Virus record (IMG/VR): IMGVR_UViG_3300008450_000342
Span: 1-28,400 of that record
From: a virus
Strand: one strand, 5' to 3'
Length of the DNA stretch: 28,400 nucleotides
Part shown: one piece after another, positions 1 to 7,814 of the stretch
How positions within the stretch are numbered: the stretch's first letter is position 1
How the letters are laid out: each line of letters opens with the position of its first letter
Position numbers and translations under genes: made by a program
The notes under the pieces: model-generated
What the model saw: the letters and a program-made list of their open reading frames with translations, nothing else
The model's database searches: none
Told to the model about the DNA's origin: nothing

Positions 1-574
1 TTACAGCTGCGCTACCAGCGACAAGTGATACAGGAGCTGTAAGATCAAATCCGGCGCTGGTATTATCTGCAACCACGCCGCCTACTATGGACGCAACAGC
101 AGTTAGGTTTGCGCCTGTAACATTGATCGAAATATCTACAGCCCCCGGAACAAAATCCAGCAACACTGTAAATTCGGCACCATTTATATTGGCGCCTTCT
201 GGTGGAACCGTGATTAACTCTACGCTGACGTTGTAACGCTGAGTACCCGGAATATCCTCTACTTGTGGGGTGCTGCCGTAAATCCAGCTATAGCCAGTTG
301 GAGTAAAATCGGCTGGCGTGGTCATTCCACTAAGCAAGCTGGTAGGAATGAAAAAACTAGTAAATCGCCCTTGTTGGCCGATGTAATGGCTGCGAATGCT
401 GAGCATTTCTGCTTCGGTAAGCCCTAGAAATGTGAGCCGTAGCTGCTGCTCCAGAATTACATTGCTGGTGCGCACACGAGTTTGCAGCCCATCCAGTGTT
501 GAAATCTCCGAATGCGGATGCCGTCCCGGCGTAAATGTCCGAGTGGCTGGCTTGAGTGCGGGAAAGGTAGCCAT
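1..574 (-). CDS. Tail-tip-associated protein, 3' part cut off by the window edge
   Basis: The reading frame opens with ATG at 574 and stays open for 191 codons to the left edge, so the C-terminus lies outside the window. It starts 2 nt after the stop of the tail tip gene, consistent with the same late message. The N-terminal 100 residues (MATFPALKPATRTFTPGRHP..., then a stretch with LRLTFLGLTEAEMLSIRSHYIGQQGRF) resemble a small domain found in phage tail genes that follow the tip protein. The remainder is beta-rich, with no cysteine-rich or enzymatic motif. Position suggests a tail fibre or tip component. The family assignment is from memory of similar phage proteins and is tentative; the reading frame itself is solid. 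Confidence 0.7.
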   Translation of the reverse strand, partial: MATFPALKPATRTFTPGRHPHSEISTLDGLQTRVRTSNVILEQQLRLTFLGLTEAEMLSIRSHYIGQQGRFTSFFIPTSLLSGMTTPADFTPTGYSWIYGSTPQVEDIPGTQRYNVSVELITVPPEGANINGAEFTVLLDFVPGAVDISINVTGANLTAVASIVGGVVADNTSAGFDLTAPVSLVAGSAAV

Positions 575-576
575 GC

Positions 577-2853
577 TTATGGAGGTGTATTAGTGCCGCC
601 AAAGTTGCCAAGATATGCTGGCACGGCATCGGGCTCGGTGCTTGATAGTCCAATGTCGCCCGTAAAATCTATCCATTGTGTGCCGCCGCCTGTTATTGAT
701 GCAAGCTGTGTCCATGTACCTGCTGCATTTTGATATTGCAAAACAATTAAGTTGTAACCGCCACAATTCCCTGGACCTCCGGTTTTCACAAGGCGGAAGG
801 CCTGCAAGCCTATAGGCGAAGCAGTTCCCGTCCCTCCGCCTGCTGTTTGTGATACGCACGGGCCATCTACCACGAGTTGCTTTGAACCGGACCATCCGGT
901 TGTAATTGAAATTTGTGTTAATCCTGTAGGGCTGTAAGTGCCATATACGTTGGCGCCAGGTAATTGGATTTGCGGGAGAATAGTTGATGTTGAGCCCAAT
1001 CTAATTGGTTCTCCGTAACCCGTAGGTGACGACGGATCAGGGCACTGAATCTCGGCATAGACGCTTTTATCAATATCGTTGATTATCAACGTATAAGTAG
1101 ATGTTGCCTGTGCTGCAATAACTTTTCCTCCTTCAACGGTTGGATCTTTCCGGTAGAAAACAACTCTTCCGCCTTCACAAATCATTGGTGCAGTTAGCGT
1201 ATCGCCAACCCTCGCTTCATTGAGGTTGCCGCTGCTAGTAATTGAAGGTATAACACCAGATGAGGATGATTGGCCGCCAAGCCTATCTCGGCCATTGCCG
1301 CCATTGCCGCCATTGCCGCCTCCTTGGCCACTAAAACCGCCGCCTCCTTCACCGATTTCGTCGAAACTAGTGTCATAATCAGGGAATGACTCTTGTGTAA
1401 ACGTTTCAGCCGGCACACTGGTATCTTCAGAAGAGTTGATGTCGCAGGTAATGCCGCTTAAGCCGGTAGGTAGCAATAAACCTGTGCCGGTGGCAGCATT
1501 TACTTCTTGAGCCACTACGCTGGCCAAGTTGGAATCAACAGGGAAGTGGGTCAGGTCAAGCTGCACCTCACCCGAAAGTGATTTGCCAATGCGATCTACC
1601 TCATAGAGATAATCGTGAACACTGTCAGCCCCAGTGGAGGCAATGCGATCTAGGCGCACTCGCACCAGATCACCAGCCGCCAGCGTGGGGTTGAACGCAT
1701 CAGGCTTTACGCCAAGCTGTAGCCGGTGGGTAATGTGCCGGCGCTTCGAGATGATGTAGGCACCCACCTTCACTGCGTGATTTTCAGACGAGCAGAAACC
1801 TGATAAGTCGTGCTGCTCAAATGGTCCATCAATGGCGGTGTCGGTGTAGCGCACTTGAGCGGTACGCATCACGGGGATGCCTAGATCATCCTGCTGTCGC
1901 CAGAGCACAGTAGCGCAAAACGGCTTGCGGTCTGCCAGTGGGGTGTATGTGATCTCAAAGCTATCCGGGATTATGTGCTGTTCAGTGAACGTGAAGGCCC
2001 AGGTGACTGCTGTGGTTTTGATCGTGCCATTTGCATTGGTTGGCACCAGTGGCTTGAGCGCCTCCTTGCCACCAATTCGCGCTTGACGCAGCAGGAAATA
2101 CTGGAGAGTGCTGCCGATCCAATCGCGCAAGTTGGTGGATTCGCTGACTACGCCGTTGAACCAGAAGCCATTGGCGTTGGTGAAGGTCGCCGCTGCTAGA
2201 AAGCTGGTGGCGGTGTCGATCATCGCCTCAGGCACCCTGGAGCTATTGCGCAGCAGATACAGCAGCAGATCAGCCACGTTGTTGCTAGGGCCGGTGACGC
2301 TATCAATCAGCCGTGTGATGCGTATCCCGCCACGAATGAAGCAGTGAACCTGGCGGTCCCATTGGTCAAATCCTGCTGGGATCGTGACCGAGAACGCCAT
2401 CGTGCTCAGCCCGTCATAAGTGCCGCTGGTACCGCAATACGTTGGCGCTTCTAGGTTTGGCGTGTTGTCGATGAAGTTACCGGCCACAAAGGTGCCAGCA
2501 CGTCGGTCATAGGTCTGAGTGAAACTGCCCACCCGGCAAGCGCGCTGGAATACATCGCGCACCTGGATCGAGTCAATCTGGCCCTCGCTCAAGACGAGGT
2601 GGTAGCTGGCTGTGATGTTGCTAGAAGCGTCATCTTCAAACCTGGCCTCTGTTGCAGGCGGGCTGATCAGTACGCCACCAGTTCCACTGACGCGGCGGCA
2701 GAACACAATGGGAATCGGCTCACCGACAACAGCGCTGCGCTGCTTCTGATCCAGGTTGTCAGCACCACTGGCGCCGCCCTCGGTTAGGGGTGTTCCCACC
2801 ACTCCACCTTGAGCGGTTAGGAAGGCAAGTGGATCGCTGCCGATGATGCTCAT
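577..2853 (-). CDS. Tail tip / host-specificity protein (J-like), 758 aa
   Basis: Long tail protein placed after the tape measure and an L-like gene, the place of lambda J. Residues 1-470 form the tail tip part: the N-terminus (DQKQRSAVVGEPIPIVFCRRVSGTGG) resembles the hub domains of phage tip proteins. A Gly/Asn-rich linker follows at about 502-528, containing GGN three times in a row. After it come an Ig-like beta segment (about 535-610) and a terminal beta-rich domain, probably for receptor contact. It overlaps the upstream gene by 4 nt (ATGA at 2850-2853), so translation is probably coupled. The region coding the C-terminal third looks more AT-rich than the rest, hinting at module exchange. 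Function as tip/adhesin is inferred from order and architecture. Confidence 0.75.
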   Translation of the reverse strand: MSIIGSDPLAFLTAQGGVVGTPLTEGGASGADNLDQKQRSAVVGEPIPIVFCRRVSGTGGVLISPPATEARFEDDASSNITASYHLVLSEGQIDSIQVRDVFQRACRVGSFTQTYDRRAGTFVAGNFIDNTPNLEAPTYCGTSGTYDGLSTMAFSVTIPAGFDQWDRQVHCFIRGGIRITRLIDSVTGPSNNVADLLLYLLRNSSRVPEAMIDTATSFLAAATFTNANGFWFNGVVSESTNLRDWIGSTLQYFLLRQARIGGKEALKPLVPTNANGTIKTTAVTWAFTFTEQHIIPDSFEITYTPLADRKPFCATVLWRQQDDLGIPVMRTAQVRYTDTAIDGPFEQHDLSGFCSSENHAVKVGAYIISKRRHITHRLQLGVKPDAFNPTLAAGDLVRVRLDRIASTGADSVHDYLYEVDRIGKSLSGEVQLDLTHFPVDSNLASVVAQEVNAATGTGLLLPTGLSGITCDINSSEDTSVPAETFTQESFPDYDTSFDEIGEGGGGFSGQGGGNGGNGGNGRDRLGGQSSSSGVIPSITSSGNLNEARVGDTLTAPMICEGGRVVFYRKDPTVEGGKVIAAQATSTYTLIINDIDKSVYAEIQCPDPSSPTGYGEPIRLGSTSTILPQIQLPGANVYGTYSPTGLTQISITTGWSGSKQLVVDGPCVSQTAGGGTGTASPIGLQAFRLVKTGGPGNCGGYNLIVLQYQNAAGTWTQLASITGGGTQWIDFTGDIGLSSTEPDAVPAYLGNFGGTNTPP

Positions 2854-3311
2854 AATTTGCAGGGCGCTCCAATCAGCCGGGTTGAGAATGTGCGCGGTGG
2901 AACCTGAGCGCCAACTGGTGAGAGGCTGCTGCCTAGTTGCATCTGTATGGATGTAAAGCTGCCCGACACGCCAACCACCTCGCCTAAGTAAGACGCAATC
3001 AGCATCTGCCCAGTCTGTGGGGTGCTGTTGCCCAGGATGGTGTCGAACTCATATAGGCGCAGTTCCGCCAGGCGGGCTTCATCAAGTGCCTGTAGCACCA
3101 CCTCCATCACGTTGGTAGTGGCTGGCAAGGTGACTGAGATTGAGGATTCAGATTGCACCTCGCCAGCAGTGATGCCATCAGCATCAAACGGCTGGTAGCT
3201 CCAGGCCGCGCCTTCCCAGGTCACGCTTGTGTTGACGTAGTAAGACTGCCACCGCTGATAGGTGGTGGAGCCAGAGAAGATGCGCAGGTATTGGGATTGG
3301 CCGCGAGCCAT
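2850..3311 (-). CDS. Minor tail protein (L-like / DUF2163-DUF1833-like), 153 aa
   Basis: Short beta-rich protein between tape measure and tip protein. In siphophages this position holds the L-like or distal-tail proteins that join the tube to the tip. The sequence (YLRIFSGSTTYQRWQSYYVNTSVTWEGAAW, then SSISVTLPATTNVMEVVLQALDEARLAELRLYEFD) has the pattern of the DUF1833/DUF2163 minor tail families: an opening strand pair, a middle helix and a repeat of strands. The start codon overlaps the tape measure stop as TAATG at 3311, and its own stop overlaps the next start as ATGA. No metal-binding cysteine cluster, typical of lambda L, is seen; only one cysteine near the C-terminus. The exact family needs a profile search. 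Confidence 0.6.
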   Translation of the reverse strand: MARGQSQYLRIFSGSTTYQRWQSYYVNTSVTWEGAAWSYQPFDADGITAGEVQSESSISVTLPATTNVMEVVLQALDEARLAELRLYEFDTILGNSTPQTGQMLIASYLGEVVGVSGSFTSIQMQLGSSLSPVGAQVPPRTFSTRLIGAPCKL

Positions 3312-5206
3312 TAGCGAGTACCTACGGCGTAGCGTCCTGCGGGAGTGCGGAGGCCTTTGTACACGTTACCAGCGACCTGGCGTAGGCCACGCTCGAAGTC
3401 GCCCATCGTGACGTAGCGTTCGCCGTTCATTTCCACCACTGGGCCAGTTTGAATGTTAATGGTTGTACTGCCGCCTGCATCACTGCCTTTTGCCCCAGAC
3501 GATGCAATCGCACTATCTCCGCGAGCACCATTCAGATAGCTAGCAGCTGTTGCTGCCATTTTAGATTCTGGAATGATATATTCGGGTTCGCCGCCTTCAC
3601 CGACTACTGCCAAAGTTGGCTTGGTGACCACACCACCTTCCGCAAATTGTGGAACTGCAAGCTTCGGAATTGTCGGGAGTTGGGGGCCTTTGACCTTAGC
3701 GGAAATTGCATTGGCCCGGTTAATCAACGAATTGATGTTATCAATTGCCTTATTGACTCCACTAAAAATGCTTCTCATGACCGCATTTAGTATGCTTTTA
3801 ATTGCGGATCCAACTTGTGAGAATGTGCTTTTAATTGTCGCAGCCGCAGAACTCAGTGCCTTTGGCAGCAATTGCATTAAGCCTTCCCACGCATTGCGAA
3901 TGGGATTGATTATTGCAGTATTGAACGCCTGGGCAACGGCTTTGAACGCGTTCCCAATAGTTGAAAAAGATGTTCTAGCGTTTTCGATAGCCTTGTTCCA
4001 CAGATCTATCCAAAACTTGCGGATAGGCTCTCCCCACTTCCATAGCCAATTTGCAAACTCTGTCAATGGCTTACGGAATGCAACCCCAAGTGCCACAACC
4101 GCCGCGATGGCCAGCACCGTCCAGCCAACCGGGCCGGAGAAAAATGCCAGCAAGCCTGGGATAAAAGTGCTCCCAACCCAAGTAAGGAATCCAGAAAGGA
4201 CAGGCAACCAACCTGCGATAAGGCCACCAATGTTGGCAGCCGCCAAGGCTGTTACAAGGCTGCCAATTCCGCTAATCAGGAATCCAAGCGGTGCAGCAAC
4301 TAACGCGATTACCGCAACAAGCCCGCCGATGGCAACTACGACATTTTGCACTGGCTGCGGCAATGCAGAGAATCCGTTAATCAGCCCAGTTAGCGCTTGC
4401 AAGAATGGTGTGAATACAGGCATCAGCTTGGTGCCAATACTTGTCTGCAGATCTTCTACTGCAGCCGTATATAGCTTGACTGCATCAGGCGGAGGCGGCT
4501 TGAGTTTGTCCAACTCAGCCATTGCTTTGATGATGATATCTGTCGTAATCAGGCCATCAGCGCCAAGCTGCTTAATATCGCCAACCTGTACCCCCATGAC
4601 CTTGGCAATGGCCTGGCCAACTGCGGGCAATCGCTCCATCACAGATCGCAACTCATCACCCTGCAATCTGCCAGAGCCCATAGCCTGACTGAGCTGCAGC
4701 AAAACACCTTCAGTGTCTGCTGCTGTCAAATTCATCAATCCAGCGGCTTTATTGACCCCATTGAATGTTCCGCCAATATCTTTCAGGGATATTCCCATAG
4801 GCCGCAATCTGCCATACAAATCGGCCACTGATTTTGCAGCAGTTGTTTGGCCAAGGCCAAATTCTTTGGCTGCATTACTGGCAATTTTATTGACGCCCGC
4901 AACTTCTCCAAGATCGCCAGCTAACGCCTTAATTGTCTTTCCGGTACGCTCTGCCGCAACGCCAGCATCTAGAAAACCTTTAAGTGCAGCACCTGCACCT
5001 AAAGATGCAACAGCACCGCCGAGGGTGGCGAATTTGCCGCCCAATGCTTGCATTTTGCCGCCAAGCCCATCAATGCCGCTACCAATTTTGCTAGGTATCC
5101 CGGCAGCACTCTTGGCAAGATTGTCTACTGCTGTATCGACGCTTCTAATCTGCGTCAGCGCCTTGCTGGCATCTACATTGATTGCAACATTGGCAACAAC
5201 AGACAT
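3311..5206 (-). CDS. Tail tape measure protein, 631 aa
   Basis: Sets tail length and is ejected during infection. Residues about 85-230 match the tape measure domain: GVAAERTGKTIKALAGDLGE, a helical run, then GRLQGDELRSVMERLPAVGQAIAKVMG and a GLITTDIIIKAM segment. Residues about 289-377 hold several strongly hydrophobic stretches, usual in tape measures and thought to help DNA cross the host membrane. The C-terminus has the common FAEGGVVTKPTLAVVGEGGEPEYIIP motif. At about 1.5 Å per residue (known relation for tape measures) the tail would be roughly 95 nm. A good ribosome binding site (GGAGGG, 6 nt before ATG) precedes it. It begins 23 nt after the end of the GT frame, the standard place for this gene. 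Confidence 0.95.
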   Translation of the reverse strand: MSVVANVAINVDASKALTQIRSVDTAVDNLAKSAAGIPSKIGSGIDGLGGKMQALGGKFATLGGAVASLGAGAALKGFLDAGVAAERTGKTIKALAGDLGEVAGVNKIASNAAKEFGLGQTTAAKSVADLYGRLRPMGISLKDIGGTFNGVNKAAGLMNLTAADTEGVLLQLSQAMGSGRLQGDELRSVMERLPAVGQAIAKVMGVQVGDIKQLGADGLITTDIIIKAMAELDKLKPPPPDAVKLYTAAVEDLQTSIGTKLMPVFTPFLQALTGLINGFSALPQPVQNVVVAIGGLVAVIALVAAPLGFLISGIGSLVTALAAANIGGLIAGWLPVLSGFLTWVGSTFIPGLLAFFSGPVGWTVLAIAAVVALGVAFRKPLTEFANWLWKWGEPIRKFWIDLWNKAIENARTSFSTIGNAFKAVAQAFNTAIINPIRNAWEGLMQLLPKALSSAAATIKSTFSQVGSAIKSILNAVMRSIFSGVNKAIDNINSLINRANAISAKVKGPQLPTIPKLAVPQFAEGGVVTKPTLAVVGEGGEPEYIIPESKMAATAASYLNGARGDSAIASSGAKGSDAGGSTTINIQTGPVVEMNGERYVTMGDFERGLRQVAGNVYKGLRTPAGRYAVGTR

Positions 5207-5229
5207 GGCAGGCCCTCCCTGAGATTAGT

Positions 5230-5738
5230 CTACCGTCTACGCTTAGATTCCTTTTCGGCTTCTTCAATGTCTAGCTCGTAGAAGGCGTGCCATAGGCACA
5301 CCTCCTCGATTGTCATTTTTGTTTCAAGCTCAGATAAGGTTAGGCCTAAATCTTTTGCCAGTCGCATTTGAAAGCGGAGCTGATTATTTTTCTTCAGCTC
5401 CGTCTTTAGTTTCCCATTTCGATAGGCGTTGAAAGCTCATCAGAAATCAATGCCAAGACGATTTTTTGCAAATCGGCATCGCGGACTTCATTTTTCAATT
5501 CAGCAATCTCGGCTGACTTGAATAATTTTTCGCCGTTCTCGTCCAGGGCTTTTGCTACCAGTAGTTGAACCGCCAGTGCGTTGGGGTCATTGCTGCCAGC
5601 AGACTTAGCAGCTTTTTCGCGCTCTGCCATTGTCAGGTTTGTATGCCAGAATTCAAACTGCGATCCATCATTTAGCTCAACAGTTTTTTTAATCGGGACC
5701 AGGTTGGCCGCTTTTTTTAGCCGATCAAGAGCACGCAT
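5230..5738 (-). CDS. Tail assembly chaperone GT fusion made by -1 frameshifting, 169 aa
   Basis: The shorter chaperone (110 aa, stop at 5406-5408) can be extended by a -1 slip on GGGAAAC at 5409-5415. After the slip the ribosome reads CTA AAG ACG... for 59 codons to a TAG at 5230-5232, giving a 169-aa product. The added T-like part (LKTELKKNNQ..., ending AEKESKRRR) is helical and charged, with a KMTIEEVCLWHAFYEL core like T domains that bind the tape measure. In lambda and many siphophages G and GT wrap the tape measure during tail assembly in a fixed ratio set by frameshift efficiency. The extension has no good start codon of its own nearby, supporting expression only through the slip. Confidence 0.88.
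5375..5415 (-). promoter_or_regulatory. -1 programmed frameshift signal: slippery site plus hairpin
   Basis: On the minus strand the heptamer GGGAAAC (5409-5415) sits in the X XXY YYZ phase of the G frame, directly before its TAA stop. After a 6-nt spacer comes a perfect 9-bp stem, CGGAGCTGA (5394-5402) pairing with TCAGCTCCG (5375-5383), with a 10-nt A-rich loop. Slippery site, spacer and stem all have textbook geometry; lambda uses GGGAAAG at the same place. Confidence 0.9.
5406..5738 (-). CDS. Tail assembly chaperone G, 110 aa
   Basis: Short form of the chaperone pair, lying between major tail protein and tape measure as in lambda-like phages. The protein opens with a basic helix (MRALDRLKKAANLVPIKKTV), then a beta pair with a WHTNLTMAEREKA segment like that seen in phage TAC proteins, then a helical C-terminus ending IEMGN before TAA. 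The last three codons ATG GGA AAC hold the slippery heptamer. No clear Shine-Dalgarno sequence precedes the start at 5738. A terminator lies upstream (5774-5798), so its expression is probably lower than that of the major tail protein. Function rests on position, size and the frameshift signal. Confidence 0.85.
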   Translation of the reverse strand: MRALDRLKKAANLVPIKKTVELNDGSQFEFWHTNLTMAEREKAAKSAGSNDPNALAVQLLVAKALDENGEKLFKSAEIAELKNEVRDADLQKIVLALISDELSTPIEMGN

Positions 5739-5773
5739 GTAAATAGCCGATCAACGGTTACAGCCTAAGGCAC

Positions 5774-5798
5774 AAAAAAGCCCCGGTCAAGCCGGGGC
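5774..5798 (-). terminator. Rho-independent terminator after the major tail protein gene
   Basis: On the minus strand GCCCCGG and CCGGGGC (5780-5798) form a 7-bp GC stem with a 5-nt loop, followed by six T (5774-5779). It stands between the major tail protein stop (5814) and the chaperone start (5738), so it would reduce transcription of downstream tail genes relative to the abundant tube protein. Confidence 0.88.
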
Positions 5799-5813
5799 CG
5801 ATGGCTATCAAGA

Positions 5814-6581
5814 TCAGGTTTTGGACAGATCAAACGTAGGTGCAGAGCTGGGACGGAAGCTGACCTCAACCATTTGTCCATCATCTGGGTTGACCGAGAA
5901 GCTGGCAGACAGCAGGATCACTTCAACATCAATAAAGCGACTGAGCGTGTCATTGACAGTTCCACTGCTAACAACACGATCAATGTAGAGCTTCATTTCG
6001 GCACCAGTTTGCTGGCGTTGAAGCACGTCCTGTACCATGCGGCTAGCGATGGTGGTGTCATCATCGGTCGTATAGACCATTGCGCTTCCTTCGCCATCAG
6101 CAAAGCCGCTGATGTAGGTGCGGAATGGAACGTATTGGCCGCTTTCGGTGCCAATAGTCGTAACGTCGATTTCTTCGCGTGTAACGCTAAACGACCATTC
6201 ACGGACCTGACCGACAGCTACCGAGTCTGCATAGGCAACCTTGAAGACGTTAGGCGTCACAGCCGTGCCATCATCGGTGATTGCTACACTGGCACCACCG
6301 AGGGTTGCAGATACAGTCAGCGCACCAGTGGCCGCAGTGTAGCCGATGACGTAATAGGTAGTTGCAGCGGAAAGACCCGCAGGCAAAGTGCCGGTGCCAG
6401 CAGCACCAGTATTGACGTTGATAACACTAAATTGCACGGGGTCGCCAACCTTAAAGCCAAGGTATGGTGCAACAGTGATTACGTCAGTGGTGAAATTGAC
6501 GTTTGTCTCGGTGAATGTGGCAGAAGTGCCAGCAGGCTTGTAGTAAAGGGCGCCGGACGTACCGGACAGAACAGTTGCCAT
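5814..6581 (-). CDS. Major tail (tube) protein, 255 aa
   Basis: Tube subunit, placed directly before the G/GT chaperones and after the tail terminator gene. The N-terminus (MATVLSGTSGALYYKPAGTSATFTETN) and the core after residue 125 (REWSFSVTREEIDVTTIG, then FRTYISGFADGEGSAMVY and a QDVLQRQQTGAEMKLYID helix-strand) match the two-sheet fold of siphophage tube proteins. Residues about 35-115 are an inserted beta domain (LSAATTYYVIGYTAATGALTVSA), probably exposed on the tube surface. A strong terminator follows, which fits high, separate expression. No Shine-Dalgarno sequence is visible before the ATG. Confidence 0.88.
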   Translation of the reverse strand: MATVLSGTSGALYYKPAGTSATFTETNVNFTTDVITVAPYLGFKVGDPVQFSVINVNTGAAGTGTLPAGLSAATTYYVIGYTAATGALTVSATLGGASVAITDDGTAVTPNVFKVAYADSVAVGQVREWSFSVTREEIDVTTIGTESGQYVPFRTYISGFADGEGSAMVYTTDDDTTIASRMVQDVLQRQQTGAEMKLYIDRVVSSGTVNDTLSRFIDVEVILLSASFSVNPDDGQMVEVSFRPSSAPTFDLSKT

Positions 6582-6620
6582 TGTGTGAACGGTAGTGGCT
6601 GTAGACAGTGTAACTGGTTG

Positions 6621-7040
6621 TCAGCTTAGGTAAGCCTCAAAAGTGATTGTCAATTGTGTCTGAAAATAAGCGGCAGGCTCTGGCGATACAATCTGAGCAG
6701 GGCCTGATGCTGCATCAAAGTGAATATTGCTGACTACTTGCCGATCAAACAAGTCTTTAATGCGCTCAGCTATTGTCAGATTGGCAGCGGTTCCAGCCCC
6801 TATAGATGTGAATACATTTACTGTTACAACTCCGTTTTGCCGGTTAAATCCAGTTGATGGTGACAAAATCGTGGCATAGTTGTTGTCTCCAAATCGAATA
6901 AATGCTTGTAACCACGATGCGTTGTTGGGCGGCGTGAATGGAACATTCTCATAACTTACTGGATAGGTCGGCAATTTTGCCATTTCGGCAGCAATCCGGC
7001 TTTCAATGGTAGCCCTGATGTCGTTGTAGGTGCTAGTCAT
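6621..7040 (-). CDS. Tail terminator / tail completion protein, 139 aa
   Basis: Small protein between the HK97 gp10-like gene and the major tail protein, the usual place for the tail terminator (lambda U-like) that caps the tube and joins it to the head. It starts with a helix (TYNDIRATIESRIAAEMAKL), continues with strands (VSYENVPFTPP, AFIRFGD, NGVVTVNVFT), then a helix (AERIKDLFDRQ), and closes with FQTQLTITFEAYL. This alpha/beta order is the common terminator fold. Its start overlaps the upstream stop as ATGA at 7037-7040. Role inferred from order and fold pattern. Confidence 0.72.
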   Translation of the reverse strand: MTSTYNDIRATIESRIAAEMAKLPTYPVSYENVPFTPPNNASWLQAFIRFGDNNYATILSPSTGFNRQNGVVTVNVFTSIGAGTAANLTIAERIKDLFDRQVVSNIHFDAASGPAQIVSPEPAAYFQTQLTITFEAYLS

Positions 7041-7435
7041 GATTCGCGCCCAATGCGGCTTGCTGCTGCCTGCACTCTAGTTTGCACGTCCTTGGCGACG
7101 CCTTGTACCCAACCGGCAGACGCTTGACTAGACCAGCCAGTTGCCAAACGCTCGGCATACGGCAGATTATTATGGACGCTGTAGATGTTGCCTGGCTTTT
7201 CTTGCTGATAACCGATTCGACTTATAGGTGCCGAGCCCGAATAGCTTCCTGGTGGCTTAATGCCACCTGGCGCTGAATTTTGGCCCACCTGCCAGCTTGC
7301 ACGAAATCTGCCGGTATCTACCGGGCTGGCTTGCTTGACCAGTGAGTCCGTTTCCCGCACCGCTGCCCGTAACAGTTTTTCCATCTGCTCCTCGCAGTAC
7401 CTGCCGATATCCCGCACCTGGATTTGACGTGCCAT
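7037..7435 (-). CDS. HK97 gp10-like head-tail connector component, 132 aa
   Basis: The segment EKLLRAAVRETDSLVKQASPVDTGRFRASWQVG is the signature of the HK97 gp10-like family: a helix followed by SPVDTGRFRASW. Members sit between head closure and tail terminator genes and act in head-tail joining. C-terminal IYSVHNNLPYAERLATGWSSQASAGWV is also typical (a 'Y-A-x-x-L-x-x-G-x-S' pattern). Start and upstream stop overlap as TGATG at 7435, and its stop overlaps the next start as ATGA, so the three connector genes are translationally coupled. Confidence 0.85.
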   Translation of the reverse strand: MARQIQVRDIGRYCEEQMEKLLRAAVRETDSLVKQASPVDTGRFRASWQVGQNSAPGGIKPPGSYSGSAPISRIGYQQEKPGNIYSVHNNLPYAERLATGWSSQASAGWVQGVAKDVQTRVQAAASRIGRES

Positions 7436-7791
7436 CAGTCCCTCAGAATCAGTTCGTAGGTGATCGGTGTGTTGTCCTGCTCGATGGTACGCACCTCAAT
7501 AATTTGCAATTTGCGAGTATTGAGCAAGATTTGATCCGCGATTGTTGGCACGACTGGTAAGTCATTTGCCGCGATTGTCAATTTTTTATCGCCTGCCCTT
7601 ACTAGACCTGCAACCTCGCGTGATACAACATCCTCAAGTACGCCCTTGATGGCTGTATCAGTAATGCCTTCGGTAATAGTGCCAGTTGTTGGATTGTATA
7701 CGCCGTTGGTTACGCGCCGAAATGTTACCGCACCGCCAAAGCGTAGCATCAGCTTGCTGGCTACTTTTACTAATGGTCCAGCAAGTGACAT
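7435..7791 (-). CDS. Head-tail adaptor / head closure protein, 118 aa
   Basis: Beta-barrel type connector of the phage head-tail joining family. It has an N-terminal helix (LAGPLVKVASKLMLRFG), then strands with VTFRRVTNGVYNPTTGTITEG, a common feature of these adaptors, then a barrel with VVPTIADQILLNTRKLQIIEVRTIEQDNTPITYELILRD. The closing 'Y-E-L-I-L-R-D' strand is usual for the family. It lies first in a coupled set with the gp10-like and tail terminator genes. The long repeat protein upstream separates this set from the capsid genes, an unusual layout. Confidence 0.72.
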   Translation of the reverse strand: MSLAGPLVKVASKLMLRFGGAVTFRRVTNGVYNPTTGTITEGITDTAIKGVLEDVVSREVAGLVRAGDKKLTIAANDLPVVPTIADQILLNTRKLQIIEVRTIEQDNTPITYELILRD

Positions 7792-7814
7792 GACAAATGC
7801 GCGATAAAGTCAGT

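Noticed and set aside
3573-4688. 371-aa open frame on the plus strand
   Set aside because: Lies entirely antisense to the tape measure gene; its protein is a low-complexity mirror of the Ala/Gly-rich sense codons, with no family pattern.
5874-6629. 251-aa open frame on the plus strand
   Set aside because: Antisense to the major tail protein gene, with no recognisable domain and many Cys/Arg/Ser codons typical of shadow frames.
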